Origin: Whitmania pigra
Lineage: Eukaryota; Annelida; Clitellata; Hirudinida; Haemopidae
NCBI GenBank assembly: GCA_021613335.1
Contig: JAJTWR010000428.1
Coordinates: 299,001 to 363,000, forward strand
Direction of reading: 5' to 3'
DNA: 64,000 nt
Shown here: piece after piece, positions 63,097 through 64,000 of the stretch
Layout of the letters: each line of letters begins with the position of its first letter
Numbering within the stretch: the first letter of the stretch is position 1
The notes under the pieces: model-generated
What the model was told of the DNA's origin: nothing
Database searches by the model: none
What the model saw: the letters and a program-made list of their open reading frames with translations, nothing else
Position numbers and translations under genes: made by a program

Positions 63097-64000
<904 letters not shown>

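Overview
The window is animal nuclear DNA. It is very AT-rich and has split genes with GT-AG introns and a few GC-AG introns. It carries long ATT/TAA microsatellites, an LTR element primed by tRNA-Leu, and a non-LTR retrotransposon of the type with a restriction-like endonuclease. There are no operons. I cannot name the species; an invertebrate is the safest reading. All exon joins below were worked out by eye from splice signals, reading phase and comparison between paralogues. No transcript data were available.

Most genes form one cluster of membrane receptors built from C-type lectin-like domains (CTLDs). The usual plan is a signal peptide, one or two CTLDs each split over two exons, a stalk, one transmembrane (TM) helix and a tail rich in tyrosines. 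Nearly all ectodomain introns are phase 1, and the TM-tail intron is phase 2, so ectodomains, stalks and tails can be exchanged without breaking the frame. Several tails carry ITIM, ITSM or ITAM-like spacing.

Layout: 1-1403 (+) the 3' part of a CTLD receptor, followed by two more phase-compatible tail exons. 2982-3575 (-) the TM and tail of another receptor. 5051-6567 (+) two small single-TM paralogues. 7033-8863 (+) an unknown acidic protein. 9669-10425 (-) a small TM protein with two ITIM-like motifs. 10540-16805 and 17946-24672 are a tandem segmental duplication; each copy has one two-CTLD receptor (11736-14439 and 18170-20600, -) and a second TM-tail gene. The second copy later gained a solo LTR and a complete short LTR element. 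26659-28755 (+) a CTLD plus PAN/apple-like receptor with a possible newly formed GC-AG intron. 28.7-36.4 kb and 37.2-44.6 kb are a second tandem duplication, each with a C gene and a D gene; the first C gene is broken. 45.0-48.1 kb is a TAA array hit by a truncated non-LTR element and by a GC-rich module that starts with 28S rRNA target-site sequence. 48750-51353 (+) the E receptor. 52513-53828 (-) a secreted precursor with repeated Leu-Pro-Arg-(Leu/Phe)-Gly units. 55834-56617 (-) the TM and tail of a receptor. 58165-59987 and 62052-63096 (-) two single-CTLD paralogues; the first has an ITAM-like tail, and the second has lost half its CTLD and its tyrosines.

As a system, this looks like a young, fast-changing lectin-receptor cluster in which similar ectodomains are joined to different signalling tails. 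It resembles vertebrate NK-receptor complexes in organisation but is not shown to be related to them. Immune or allorecognition function is inference.
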